Program-made: the position numbers and the translations under genes | Part shown: in pieces, positions 1-12,785 of the stretch | Numbering within the stretch: position 1 is the stretch's first letter | How the letters are laid out: the number at the start of each line of letters is the position of its first letter | Notes under the pieces: model-generated | Seen by the model: the letters and a program-made list of their open reading frames with translations, nothing else | Told to the model about the DNA's origin: nothing | The model's database searches: none | Assembly: GCA_033398695.1 (NCBI GenBank) | Contig: CM065811.1 | Span: 111,895,501 to 111,959,500 of the forward strand | Source: Orobanche coerulescens | Lineage: Eukaryota; Streptophyta; Magnoliopsida; Lamiales; Orobanchaceae | Length of the DNA: 64,000 bases | Direction of reading: 5' to 3'

Positions 1-1654
1 TATCGTTTGGTATTAATGGTTGTGTTGATCAATCGTTGAGGGATGTTGATCCCAGGCCTGTTGTGTTGAGGTTGTTGATCGTGTTGATCGTTCTTTGGGA
101 ATTGTGATCCCAGGATTGTTGTTTTGGATATTGTCGGTTGAGTCGATCTTTCATTATTCGTGTGTCATTGTTCAATTCGGTGAGTCTTTTAATTTGAGTT
201 TCGTTGTCATGTTGCATCGTGACATATCTGTAGTCATATCTGCGTGCCGATCGGTTATGTATAGGATTTTCAGGGCGGGCACATATAGACGTATGATGGG
301 GTCATGTCCTCACATGGGGCTGTGCACACGAGAAGATTACTTCGTGAGACTGATTAGGTACAAGACCACACGTGTATTTGATCGATACACGGGGTGGCTT
401 GTGCACGGACACATTTCCGGATCGGGCGTACTGTGACGTCCATCTTTGAGCCATATTGTTTGGTCGTTCATCCTCCATGTATGATTGGATATGTTCGACA
501 GTTTTGAGAATGGTTGTTCATACGCCCGAGGTGTATGTTCTACAGTCGAGGTTATTTTTTTGAGATCCATTATATTTGTTCGTGTTGGAGTTTACCATGT
601 TGATGGTATTCTCAGTCGTTGTTGATCTTTTATTGGTCGTGTCGGAGTTTACCATGTTGATGGTATTCTCGGTCGTCGTTGATCCTTGTTGGTCATGTTG
701 GAGCTGATCATGTTGATGAGATTCTTGGCCGTCGTTGATTCTTTGTTGGTCTTGCTTGGAGTTTGTCATGTTGGTGATATCCTCAGTTGACGTATTGGTT
801 TATCTGGTTATTGATCTTATGAGTGTTTGGGCTGTGCATCGATGTTTCGGATTTGTTATTATTATTTTGTGGTAGTTGATCTACAAATGTATTGTGTGTG
901 TTTGGTTCTTATCAGGATTGGTATTTGATTGTGCGATCCGACGGACAGGATTTGGCACAGATTAATTATTTACCGCTTATGATTATGATGATGTTTTTGA
1001 GGATTTTGAGTATTGTTTTGGTTCAGTCCAGATGAGTGTTTTTGAGTTCATTTCATCATTTGAGAATGCGAAATGTGGATTATGGTAAGGATTGAATTGG
1101 TATGGATTGCTTTGGATTGGTAAGGTTATGACGGTAAGATTACGTTGGTAGTATTCTTACAGTATTATTACATTGATATGTAATTATTTATGTGATGTGA
1201 TCGATATCATTATTGAGTATTGTGATTGACCCCGTCGTGGGCTTTATTTTAGGTACTCGGAGATTGAGCTAGTAGAGGTCGCGAAGAGATGAGCTTCCCG
1301 GGTGAACTGTGTTTTATCCGATGCGTGTGTATATTTCAAAATGTCTTTCCGGTATTTTTACCAAATCGTGTGTACATTTCAAAATGGCTTTTTGGGTACT
1401 TCGTAAACTTGGATTATTTCGTAAAACCGATTCCCTAAACCGAGTTTTGGAATTTTGGCCTTGAATGTTTTAACGATATTTTCATGATGGTATTTGATAC
1501 ATTATAAATGACTTTTGTGAGTATTTGAAAATATTACTGTCATCGTCCTTTTTGGCGTTTTTTAACATTTTTTTTAAAATGGATTTTAGCCTGGTGGGTT
1601 CCGGCGCGGGGCCCACGACGCTGTAATATCCCGGATGGTTTTGGGGGTGTTACA
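1..1654 (+). repeat. LTR A (3' part only)
   Basis: The window opens inside this LTR. It aligns with LTR C from about 7695 onward and shares with C and F a deletion of about 21 bp near position 190, where the LTR reads AATTTGAGTTTCG. It also lacks roughly 70 bp near 1298 that all other copies keep. It ends TGTTACA at 1654, followed by a primer site. Its short ORFs on both strands repeat in other copies only because the DNA is repeated. They are not treated as genes. Confidence 0.85.
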
Positions 1655-2053
1655 AAAGATGGTATCGGAGCTTGGGTTTTGTGAAATCCGGGCATGTGTG
1701 TTATGTGGCTCTACTGGTACGGTAGTAGCGTGACTTTTGAAAATGATTTTTTTTCTGACTTTTGAGTCAAACCGATTTTTGGAGGTTCCAAAATTTTTGG
1801 AGATATTTAAAATTTCTATAATTGCGATATTGGTGTGTGTTGGTATTGTGTTGACTGTTGAGACTTCATATGGGAGTCATGTGCTAGTATCACGGGAGAT
1901 CATCGGCTTCACGCACCTGTAAGTATGTCATTTTGGTTATTCGCTTGTGGCGACGATTGATTGTTTTTGGGATGAGTTGGAAAATTCGGTTGATCTGTTG
2001 CGTGTGGCAGGTTGCAAGTTTCGAGGACGAAACTTATTTTAAGGGGAGTAGAG
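1655..2053 (+). other. Internal domain A (type I): primer site, spacer, polypurine tract
   Basis: This 399-bp stretch lies between two LTRs. The primer site TGGTATCGGAGC is at 1660-1671 and the polypurine tract at 2041-2053. A segment reading CGAGGACGAAAC just before the purine tract matches the 3' end of Tekay-like elements. No domain-bearing frame is present. A 61-residue frame at 1737-1922 is broken in the type II internal domains, so I do not call it. Confidence 0.85.
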
Positions 2054-4620
2054 TGTAATACCTCGATTTTTAGTATGTAATATCCGGAGTTTCAGTATAA
2101 ATTTTTCACGTTATTTTATCTGAGACGTACTGGATAGCTTGGTGTCTATACAGTATGGATAAAATAGATTGAGAACTGAGACAGCTGTATTGGTATAATT
2201 GTCGTATTCGGTCGATAATTACATTTGAGGATATCGTGTATCAGGTTATCGTATCATATGGGAATGTTATCAAATTGAGTATATGTATTCAGTATGCCGT
2301 ATGTTTGTATTCTGTATGTCGATACGTTGGACGAGAATAGCTAAAAATGGCTAAGTACAGCCACGTTAGCGCACGCTACAATGTATGTCTAGCACACGCT
2401 AATATGTATGCTTAGCACAAGCTACGATGTATACTTAGCGCACGCTAAGAGGTTTGAATTACGTATGCTAAGGAGGACCCCTAACGTACATAAGGCATTC
2501 TGGGTAAGGTTGAAGAGTTTGTAGATTGGTTTTGGTCGGGGCTGAGGAGCTCGTAGACGAAGGCAATGGTTTTGGTAACGGCTTCATGGTAACAATATCA
2601 AGGCAAGTTATACTTGTTCAGTTTATAATATTTAATGAATGGTTTCGATTTCATTTCATTTATAATTCATATAGCAATGATATTATAAACGTAAATTATC
2701 GGGATGATGGTTTGTTTGTGGAAAGGATATTATCGTCGGTTTGAGGTAATTTAAGTATTGTTCAGTTATGAGGATAATTATTATGTTGAATTGTGGTATA
2801 TGTCGTAAGTTGAAGTTTCATATAGTGAAATTCGTATTGGTTGTTCGTTGAGGGATGTTGATTCCAGGGCTATCGTTTGGTATTAATGGTTGTGTTGATC
2901 GATCGTTCAAGGATGTTGATCCCAGGCCTGTTGTGTTGAGGTTGTTGATCGTGTTGATCGTTATTTGGGAAATGTGATCCCAGGATTGTTGTTTTGGATA
3001 TTGTCGGTCGAGTCGATCTTTCATTATTCGTGTGTCATTGTTCAATTCGGTGAGTCTTTTAATCCTTATTGGATATGTGATTCTGTGAGTTTCGTTGTCA
3101 TGTTGCATCGTGACATATCTGGAGTCATATCTGCGTGCCGATCGGTTATGTGTAGGATTTTCAGGGCGGGCACATATAGACGTGTGATGGGTCATGTCCT
3201 CATATTGGGCTTTGCACACAAGAAGATTACTTCGTGAAACTGAATAGGTACAAGATCACACGTGTATTTGATCGATACACGGGGTGGCTTGTGCACGGAC
3301 ACATTTCTGGATCGGGCGTACTGTGACGTCCATCTTTGAGCCATATTGTTTGGTCGTTCATCCTCCATGTATGATTGGATATGTTCGACAGTTTGAGAAT
3401 GGTTGTTCATACGCCCGAGGTGTATGTTCGAAAGTCGAGGTTGTTTCTTTGAGATCCATTATATTTGTTCATGTTGGAGTTTACCATGTTGATGGTATTC
3501 TCAGTCGTTGTTGATCTTTTATTGGTCGTGTCGGAGTTTGCCATGTTGATGGTATTCTCGGTCGTCGTTGATCCTTGTTGGTCATGTTGGAGCTGATCAT
3601 GTTGATGAGATTCTTGGCCGCCGTTGATTCTTTGTTGGTCTTGCTTGGAGTTTGTCATGTTGGTGATATCCTCAGTTGACGTATTGGTTTATCTGGTTAT
3701 TGATCTTATGAGTATTTGGGTTGTGCATCGATGTTTCAGATTTGTTATCATTATTTTGTGGTAGTTGATCTACAAATGTATTGTGTGTGTTTGGTTCTTA
3801 TCAGGATTGGTATTTGATTGTGCGATGCGACGGACAGGATTTGGCACAGATTAATTATTTCCCGCTTATGATTATGATGATATTTTTGAGGATTTTGAGT
3901 ATTGTTTTGGTTCAGTCCAGATGAGTGTTTTTGAGTTCATTTCATCATTTGAGAATGCGAAATGTGGATTATGGTAAGGATTGAATTGGTATGGATTGCT
4001 TTGGATTGGTAAGGTTATGACGGTAAGATTATGTTGGTAGTATTCTTACAGTATTATTACATTGATATGTAATTATTTATGTGATGTGATCGATATCATT
4101 ATTGAGTATTGTGACTGACCCCATCGTGGGCTTTATTTTAGGTACTCGAAGATCGAGCTAGTAGAGGTCGTGAAGACATGAGCTTCCCGGGTGATACTGG
4201 CCATGGCATTATTTTGGGAATCGAGTATTCTTTTCTGGTTGTCTTATTTCCGCTGCAAATATATATTTTGAACTGTGTTTTATCCGATGTGTGTGTATAT
4301 TTCAAAATCACTTTCCGGTATTTTTACCAAATCGTGTGTACATTTCAAAATAGCTTTTTGGGTACTTCGTAAACTTGGATTATTTCATAAAACCGATTAC
4401 CTAAACTGAGTTTTGGAATTTTGGCCTTGAATGTTTTAACGATATTTTCATGATGGTATTTGATACTTTATAAATGACTTTTGTGAGTATTTGAAAATAT
4501 TACCATCATCGTCCTTTTTGGCGTTTTTGAACATTTTTTTTAAAATGGATTTTAGCCTAGTGGGTTCCGGCGCGGGGCCCACGGCGTTGTAATATCCCGG
4601 ATGGTTTTGGGGGTGTTACA
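2054..4620 (+). repeat. LTR B, short form (2567 bp)
   Basis: It runs from TGTAATA to TGTTACA. Relative to LTR C it lacks the equivalent of 5497-7334 (1838 bp), joined at AGGTT. That removes both TATA-containing modules and most of the TAGCGCACGCTA cluster, so no promoter is evident here. It keeps the 21-bp segment that A, C and F lack. Its 3' half has diagnostic bases (ACTGGCCATGGC near 4195) shared only with LTR E. Confidence 0.87.
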
Positions 4621-5020
4621 GAAGATGGTATCGGAGCTTGGGTTTTGTGAAACCCGGGCATGTGTGTTATGTGGCTCTACTGGTACGGTAGTAGCCTGAC
4701 TTATGAAAATGATTTTTTTCTGACTTTTGAGTGAAACCGATTTTTGGAGGTTCCAAAATTTTTGGAGATATTTTTAAAATTTCTATAATTGCGATATTGG
4801 TGTGTGTTGATATTGTGTTGACCGTTGAGACTTCATATGGGAGTCATGTGCTAGTATCACGGGAGATCATCGGCTTCACGCACCTGTAAGTATGTCATTT
4901 TGGTTATTCGCTTGTGTCGACGATTGATTGTTTTTGGGATGAGTTGGAAATTTTGGTTGATCAGTTGCGTGTGGCAAGTTGCAATTTTCGAGGATGAAAC
5001 TTATTTTAAGGGGAGTAGAG
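4621..5020 (+). other. Internal domain B (type II)
   Basis: This 400-bp gene-free internal domain has its primer site at 4626-4637 and polypurine tract at 5008-5020. Type II is recognised by GAGTGAAACC instead of GAGTCAAACC, by an extra TT in the ATATTTTTAAAA stretch, and by GTGTCGACG instead of GTGGCGACG. Internal domain E has the same marks. Confidence 0.85.
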
Positions 5021-5823
5021 TGTAATATCCCGATTTTTAGTATGTAATATCCGGAGTTTCAGTATAAATTTTTCGCGTTATTTTATCTGAGACATACTGG
5101 ATAGCTTGGTGTCTATACAGTATGGATAAAATAGATTGAGAACTGAGACACCTGTATTGGTATAATTGTCGTATTCGGTCGATAATTACATTTGAGGATA
5201 TCGTGTATCAGGTTATCGTACTTTTGATATTGGGTATATCATATGGGAATGTTATCGAATTGAGTATATGTATTCAGTATGCCGTATTTTCGTATTCTGT
5301 ATGTCGGTACGTTGGACGAGAATAGATGAAAATGGCTAAGTACAGCCACGTTAGCGCACGCTACAATGTATGCCTAGCACATGCTAATATGTATGCTTAG
5401 CGCAAGCTATGATGTATACTTAGCGCAAGCTAAGAGGTTTGAATTACATACGTTAAGGAGGACCCCTAACGTACGTAAGGCATTCTGGGTAAGGTTCGGA
5501 AGGTGGCCGGCAGTAGGCCAGGCTAATTATTATCGGCATTTAGAGCACGCTAGTGCATATGGTTAGCGTACGCTAATATCAGATCGGTCAAAAGGGAATC
5601 TTGGCTTTGTCAGGATACTTTCGGCGTGTGGACCCCGGGCATCTTCGGGGAAGGTGCAGAATGTCGGGTCAACGAGGAATAGCGCACGCTATTGTTGGAG
5701 AATAGCACACACTACTGAGCATTTCACTGTAGTAAGTCAACGCCTATTTGCGTACGCTATTGCATGTACATTACGTACGTAAGATGATGTGCGATGTAAG
5801 GCAGTAGCCCCTGGACTGCCCGA

Positions 5824-5895
5824 TAGCGCACGCTATCAAGGAAGGATAGCACACGCTAGGGATGTAGCGCACGCTAGTAATGTGCAGTATATAAA
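5824..5895 (+). promoter_or_regulatory. LTR C promoter module P1
   Basis: TAGCGCACGCTA occurs at 5824-5835 and 5865-5876, with a variant (TAGCACACGCTA) between. TATATAAA follows at 5888-5895, 11 bp after the last motif. A donor-like GAG|GTAATT lies about 185 nt further on. This fits a plant core promoter with upstream elements. Transcription is inferred, not shown. Confidence 0.6.
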
Positions 5896-6625
5896 GGGAC
5901 AGCCAGGTGTTAAGATGCATTTTCGGCCATTCTTTCCCTTATTTCGATAGAGAAAGTTCTTAGAGAGAAGTTTGAGGTTCCAAACACTTGAGTTGATCGT
6001 CCGTAACAACATTGGAGTTTGGAAATGATTGGAAACAGATTCAACCTTGGGATTCAATCCATTCCTTCAAAGAGGTAATTACTCTTCACTTTGGGATTTC
6101 GTTTTGAATTGTATAGGATGTTCTTGAGTTGATAATCGTCATGTATATAAGCTGATGAGTATATGATTATGAGATGGATTACTGAGTTATGTTGATGATA
6201 TTGTTGATATGCGGATATTGATATGATTCGTGTGGTTTGGAATGTGTTGTTCTTCTTCAAGAGATATGTTGGTTAATATCTCCCTTCATTTCGGGTTTTG
6301 ATGTTGTCATTATTAGTTACTTCGTATGATGATGATCATGCAAGTGATTATGATTCTTGGATTATTTGATATGATTAAGAAGATTATATATTGAAACGTT
6401 AGCAGAAATGAGATTTGGACACTTGTTTGGAAAGTAATGCGTATAAGGTTCGACTGTGGTCAATCTCCACCGATTCTTGAAAACTCCAAAAATTCTGAAA
6501 CATACCAGTATGATAGAGCATCGAGTTATCTTTCTAATGGTTCAAATGGTGAGTTAATCGGAGTCCGGATGAGTGAGTTATGCTCAAAATGGCAAAAACT
6601 ACACTGTCTGTATTCTAAGAACATG

Positions 6626-6680
6626 TAGCGCACGCTATTGATGAAGTTAGCGTACGATAATGTGCCTGGACGTATAAAAA
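6626..6680 (+). promoter_or_regulatory. LTR C promoter module P2
   Basis: TAGCGCACGCTA is at 6626-6637 and the variant TAGCGTACGATA at 6648-6659, with TATAAAA at 6674-6680. ATAATGTGC before this TATA mirrors GTAATGTGC before the P1 TATA, so the two modules look like duplicates. A donor-like AAG|GTAATT follows at 6853/6854. Confidence 0.5.
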
Positions 6681-9423
6681 CGTACAGCAGTCGGGAATTT
6701 CATTCCCCAGCCCTTCCTACACGATCCCCTTTCGTCCCAATATTTTTAACCCCTAAACCTCAGATTTTGAGTTGGTTTATCAAGTGATAACGTCTAGGAA
6801 AGCTTGGAACAACGGATTATAACATCATTCTTGATTCTTTCGCCGGATTGAAGGTAATTGGCTTGAACTCTAATATTTTGGGATGTTTGAGATTCTTGAT
6901 ATATTTGGGTTGTTTAGTTCGTATCGATGGCTAAAATCATATAATGTTGAAGGATATATATGTTTATGATTGTGTTCTTCGTGTTCTTGATGTGGTTGGT
7001 GTTTATTGATTGATAATTCGAATATACCTTTGAATTCCGCCTTCAAGGTGTTTTATTGAAGTTTTGAAAGAGAAATTGATTGGAATACTTTAGTTAAGTT
7101 TGTATACACGCCTTATCGAATCGATATATGGACTTTGCGGAATCATGGGAATGAATTCGTAATTGTTTGAGTTAGATTGTTCGGAATTGTGTTTAATCAA
7201 GATATTTTAGAATCATTAGGGTTGTGGATTGGTTATACCGGTTGTTGATTATTATCGAATGTGTGTTAATCAATTATTGCAATAGGTGGTGATAATTGAT
7301 CGTTGATTACGACCATTGTGTTGCGGTGGAGGTTGAAGAGTTTGTAGATTGCTTTTGGTCGGGGCTGAGGAGCTCGTAGACGAAGACAATGGTTTTGGTA
7401 ATGGCTTCATGGTAATGGTATCAAGGCAAGTTATACTTGTTCAGTTTATAATATTTAATGAATGGTTTCGCTTTCATTTCATTTATAATTCATATAGTAA
7501 TGATATTATAAACGTAAATTGTCGGGATGATGGTTTGTTCGTGGAAAAGATATTATCGTTGGTTTGAGGTAATTTAAGTATTGTTCAGTTATGAGGATAA
7601 TTATTATGTTGAATTGTGGTATATGTCGTAAGTTGATGTTTCGTATAGTGAGATTCGTATTGGTTGTTCGTTGAGGGATGTTGATTCCAGGGCTATCGTT
7701 TGGTATTAATGGTTGTGTTGATCAATCGTTGAGGGATGTTGATCCCAGGCCTGTTGTGTTGAGGTTGTTGATCGTGTTGATCGTTCTTTGGGAATTGTGA
7801 TCCCAGGATTGTTGTTTTGGATATTGTCGGTTGAGTCGATCTTTCATTATTCGTGTGTCATTGTTCAACTCGGTGAGTCTTTTAATTTGAGTTTCGTTGT
7901 CATGTTGCATCGTGACATATCTGGAGTCATATCTGCATGCCGATCGGTTATGTATAGGATTTTCAGGGCGGGCACATATAGACGTGTGAATGGGTCATGT
8001 CCTCACATTGGGCTGTGCACACGAGAAGATTACTTCGTGATAATGATTAGGTACAAGACCACACGTGTATTTGATCGATACATGGGGTGGCTTGTGCACG
8101 GACACATTTCTGGATTGGGCGTACTGTGACGTCCATCGTTGAGCCATATTGTTTGGTCGTTCATCCTCCACGTATGATTGGATATGTTCGACAGTTTGCG
8201 ACTGGTTGTTCATATGCCCGAGGTGTATGTTCGACAGTCGAGGTTATTTCTTTCAGATCCATTATATTTTTTCGTGTTGGAGTTTACCATGTTGATGGTA
8301 TTCTCAGTCGTTGTTGATCTTTTATTGGTTGTGTCGGAGTTTACCATGTTGATGGTATTCTCGGTCATCGTTGATCCTTGTTGGTCATGTTGGAGCTAAT
8401 CATGTTGATGAGATTCTTGGTCGCCGTTGATTCTTTGTTTGTCTTGCTTGGAGTTTGTCATGTTGGTGATATCCTCAGTTGATGTATTGGTTTATCTGGT
8501 TATTGATCGTATGAGTGTTTGGGTTGTGCATCGATGTTTCGGATTTGTTATCATTATTTTGTGGTAGTTGATCTACAAACGTATTGTGTATGTTTGGTTC
8601 TTATCAGGATTGGTATTTGATTGTGCGATCCGACGGACAGGATTTGGCACAGATTAATTATTTCCCGCTTATGATTATGATGATGTTTTTGAGGATTTTG
8701 AGTATTGTTTTGGTTCAGTCCAGATGAGTGTTTTTGAGTTTATTTCATCATTTGAGAATGCGAAATGTGGATTATGGTACGGATTGAATTGGTATGGATT
8801 GCTTTGGATTGGTAAGGTTATGACGGTAAGATTACATTGGTAGTATTCTTACAGTATTATTACATTGATATGTAATTATTTATGTGATGTGATCGATATC
8901 ATTATTGAGTATTGTGGCTGACCCCGTCGTGGGCTTTATTTTAGGTACTCGGAGATCGAGCTAGTAGAGGTCGTGAAGAGATGAGCTTCCCGGGTGATAC
9001 TGGTCGTGGCATTATTTTGGGAATTGAGTATTCTTTTCTGGTTGTTTTATTTCCGCTGCAAATATATATTTTGAACTGTGTTTTATCCGATGCGTGTGTA
9101 TATTTCAAAATGTCTTTCCGGTATTTTTACCAAATCGTGTGTACATTTCAAAATGGCTTTTTGGGTACTTCGTAAACTTAGATTATTTCATAAAACCGAT
9201 TCCCTAAACCGAGTTTTGGAATTTTGGCCTTGAATGTTTTAACGATATTTTCATGATGGTATTTGATACATTATAAATGACTTTTGTGAGTATTTGAAAA
9301 TATTACCGTCATCGTCCTTTTTGGCATTTTTTAACATTTTTTTTAAAATGGATTTTAGCCTGGTGGGTTCCGGCGCGGGGCCCACGACGCTGTAATATCC
9401 CGGATGGTTTTGGGGGTGTTACA

Positions 9424-9821
9424 AAAGATGGTATCGGAGCTTGGGTTTTGTGAAACCCGGGCATGTGTGTCATGTGGCTCTACTGGTACGGTAGTAGCGT
9501 GACTTTTGAAAATGATTTTTTTCTGACTTTTGAGTCAAACCGATTTTTGGAGGTTCCAAAATTTTTGGAGATATTTAAAATTTCTATAATTGCGATATTG
9601 GTGTGTGTTGGTATTGTGTTGATTGTTGAGACTTCATATGGGAGTCATGTGCTAGTATCACGGGAGATCATCGGCTTCACGCACCTGTAAGTATGTCATT
9701 TTGGTTATTCGCTTGTGGCGACGATTGATTGTTTTTGGGATGAGTTGGAAAATTTGGTTGATCTGTTGCGTGTGGCAGGTTGCAAGTTTCGAGGACGAAA
9801 CTTATTTTAAGGGGAGTAGAG
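9424..9821 (+). other. Internal domain C (type I)
   Basis: This 398-bp gene-free internal domain has its primer site at 9429-9440 and polypurine tract at 9809-9821. The sequence is very close to internal domains A and D. Confidence 0.85.
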
Positions 9822-12387
9822 TGTAATACCTCGATTTTTAGTATTTAATATCCGGAGTTTCAGTATAAATTTTTCACGTTATTTTATCTGAGACGTACTG
9901 GATAGCTTGGTGTCTATAGAGTATGGATAAAATAGATTGAGAACTGAGACAGCTGTATTGGTATAATTGTCGTATTCGGTCGATAATTACATTTGAGGAT
10001 ATCGTGTATCAGGTTATCGTATCATATGGGAATGTTATCGAATTGAGTATATGTATTCAGTATGCCGTATGTTTGTATTCTGTATGTCGATACGTTGGAC
10101 GAGAATAGCTAAAAATGGCTAAGTACAGCCACGTTAGCGCACGCTACAATGTATGTCTAGCACACGCTAATATGTATGCTTAGCGCAAGCTACGATGTAT
10201 ACTTAGCGCACGCTAAGAGGTTTGAATTACGTACGCTAAGGAGGACCCCTAACGTACGTAAGGCATTCTGGGTAAGGTTGAAGAGTTTGTAGATTGGCTT
10301 TGGTCGGGGCTGAGGAGCTCGTAGACGAAGGCAATGGTTTTGGTAACGGCTTCATGGTAACAATATCAAGGCAAGTTATACTTGTTCAGTTTATAATATT
10401 TAATGAATGGTTTCGATTTCATTTCATTTATAATTCATATAGCAATGATATTATAAACGTAAATTATCGGGATGATGGTTTGTTTGTGGAAAGGATATTA
10501 TCGTCGGTTTGAGGTAATTTAAGTATTGTTCAGTTATGAGGATAATTATTATGTTGAATTGTGGTATATGTCGTAAGTTGAAGTTTCATATAGTGATATT
10601 CGTATTGGTTGTTCGTTGAGGGATGTTGATTCCAGGCTATCGTTTGGTATTAATGGTTGTGTTGATCGATCGTTCAAGGATGTTGATCCCAGGCCTGTTG
10701 TATTGAGGTTGTTGATCGTGTTGATCGTTATTTGGGAATTGTGATCCCAGGATTGTTGTTTTGGATATTGTCGGTCGAGTCGATCTTTCATTATTCGTGT
10801 GTCATTGTTCAATTCGGTGAGTCTTTTAATCCTTATTGGATATGTGATTCTGTGAGTTTCGTTGTCATGTTGCATCGTGACATATCTGGAGTCATATCTG
10901 CATGCCGATCGGTTATGTATAGGATTTTCAGGGCGGGCACATATATACGTGTGATGGGGTCATGTCCTCACATTGGGCTGTGCACACGAGAAGATTACTT
11001 CGTGATACTGATTAGGTACAAGACCACACGTGTATTTGATCGATACACGGGGTGGCTTGTGCACGGACACATTTCCGGATTGGGCGTACTGTGACGTCCA
11101 TCGTTGAGCCATATTGTTTGGTCGTTCATCCTCCACGTATGATTGGATATGTTCGACAGTTTGCGACTGGTTGTTCATATGCCCGAGGTGTATGTTCGAC
11201 AGTCGAGGTTATTTCTTTGAGATCCATTATATTTTTTCGTGTTGGAGTTTACCATGTTGATGGTATTCTCAGTCGTTGTTGATCTTTTATTGGTTGTGTC
11301 GGAGTTTACCATGTTGATGGTATTCTCGGTCATCGTTGATCCTTGTTGGTCATGTTGGAGCTGATCATGTTGATGAGATTCTTGGTCGCCGTTGATTCTT
11401 TGTTGGTCTTGCTTGGAGTTTGTCATGTTGGTGATATCCTCAGTTGATGTATTGGTTTATCTGGTTATTGATCGTATGAGTGTTTGGGCTGTGCATCCAT
11501 GTTTCGGATTTGTTATCATTATTTTGTGGTAGTTGATCTACAAATGTATTGTGTATGTTTGGTTCTTATCAGGATTGGTATTTGATTGTGCGATCCGACG
11601 GACAGGATTTGGCACAGATTAATTATTTCCCGCTTATGATTATGATGATGTTTTTGAGGATTTTGAGTATTGTTTTGGTTCAGTCCAGATGAGTGTTTTT
11701 GAGTTTATTTCATCATTTGAGAATGCGAAATGTGGATTATGGTAAGGATTGAATTGGTATGAATTGCTTTGGATTGGTAAGGTTATGACGGTAAGATTAC
11801 ATTGGTAGTATTCTTACAGTATTATTACATTGATATGTAATTATTTATGTGATGTGATCGATATCATTATTGAGTATTGTGGCTGACCCCATCGTGGGCT
11901 TTATCTTAGGTACTCGGAGATCGAGCTAGTAGAGGTCGTGAAGAGATGAGCTTCCCGGGTGATACTGGCCGTGGCATTATTTTGGGAATTGAGTATTCTT
12001 TTCTGGTTGTTTTATTTCCGCTGCAAATATATATTTTGAACTGTGTTTTATCCGATGCGTGTGTATATTTCAAAATGTCTTTCCGGTATTTTTACCAAAT
12101 CGTGTGTACATTTCAAAATGGCTTTTTGGGTACTTCGTAAACTTGGATTATTTCGTAAAACCGATTCCCTAAACCGAGTTTTGGAATTTTGGCCTTGAAT
12201 GTTTTAATGATATTTTCATGATGGTATTTGATACATTATAAATGACTTTTGTGAGTATTTGAAAATATTACCGTCATCGTCCTTTTTGGCATTTTTTAAC
12301 ATTTTTTTAAAATGGATTTTAGCCTGGTGGGTTCCGGCGCGGGGCCCACGACGCTGTAATATCCCGGATGGTTTTGGGGGTGTTACA
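9822..12387 (+). repeat. LTR D, short form (2566 bp)
   Basis: It has the same 1838-bp deletion junction as B and E (GGGTAAGGTTGAAGAG near 10270) and keeps the 21-bp segment. Its 3' half matches the C/F type (ACTGGCCGTGGC), unlike B and E. It therefore looks mosaic between the two LTR groups. No TATA module is visible. Confidence 0.87.
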
Positions 12388-12785
12388 AAAGATGGTATCG
12401 GAGCTTGGGTTTTGTTAAACCCGGGCATGTGTGTTATGTGGCTCTACTGGTACGGTAGTAGCGTAACTTTTGAAAATGATTTTTTTCTGACTTTTGAGTC
12501 AAACCGATTTTTGGAGGTTCCAAAATTTTTGGAGATATTTAAAATTTCTATAATTGCGATATTGGTGTGTGTTGGTATTGTGTTGACTGTTGAGACTTCA
12601 TATGGGAGTCATGTGCTAGTATCACGGGAGATCATCGGCTTCACGCACCTGTAAGTATGTCATTTTGGTTATTCGCTTGTGGCGACGATTGATTGTTTTT
12701 GGGATGAGTTGGAAAATTTGGTTGATCTGTTGCGTGTGGCAGGTTGCAAGTTTCGAGGACGAAACTTATTTTAAGGGGAGTAGAG
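12388..12785 (+). other. Internal domain D (type I)
   Basis: This 398-bp gene-free internal domain has its primer site at 12393-12404 and polypurine tract at 12773-12785. An apparent 131-residue frame across 12259-12654 spans the LTR/internal boundary and is interrupted in other copies. It is not called. Confidence 0.85.

Larger units (their letters stand above)
5021..9423 (+). repeat. LTR C, long form (4403 bp)
   Basis: This is the uninterrupted long LTR of the array. Order from the 5' end: TGTAATATCCC start; a cluster of TAGCGCACGCTA and variants (5352-5876); TATATAAA at 5888; a donor-like GAG|GTAATT at 6074/6075; a second motif-TATA-donor cassette (6626, 6674, 6853/6854); a long AT-rich stretch without a supported ORF; an acceptor-like TTTTAG|GTACTC at 8944; a GC-rich GGCGCGGGGCCC block near 9372; end TGTTACA. 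It has the 21-bp deletion shared with A and F. LTR F is its closest relative here. Confidence 0.87.

Noticed and set aside
1737..1922. 61-residue ORF in the type I internal domains
   Set aside because: It is broken by a stop in the type II domains, the initiation context is unremarkable, and it spans into different frames in other copies.
2818..3219. 133-residue minus-strand ORF repeated in several array LTRs, a possible antisense gene
   Set aside because: It is shortened to 62 residues in A and C, which have the 21-bp deletion. In the diverged relative near 16740-16990 a 2-nt gap shifts the frame. Conservation is at DNA level only.
2965..3237. Plus-strand ORFs (90-120 residues) with hydrophobic stretches in each LTR
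   Set aside because: They overlap the antisense ORF, change length from copy to copy and have no recognisable domain. They are better explained by repeated LTR DNA.
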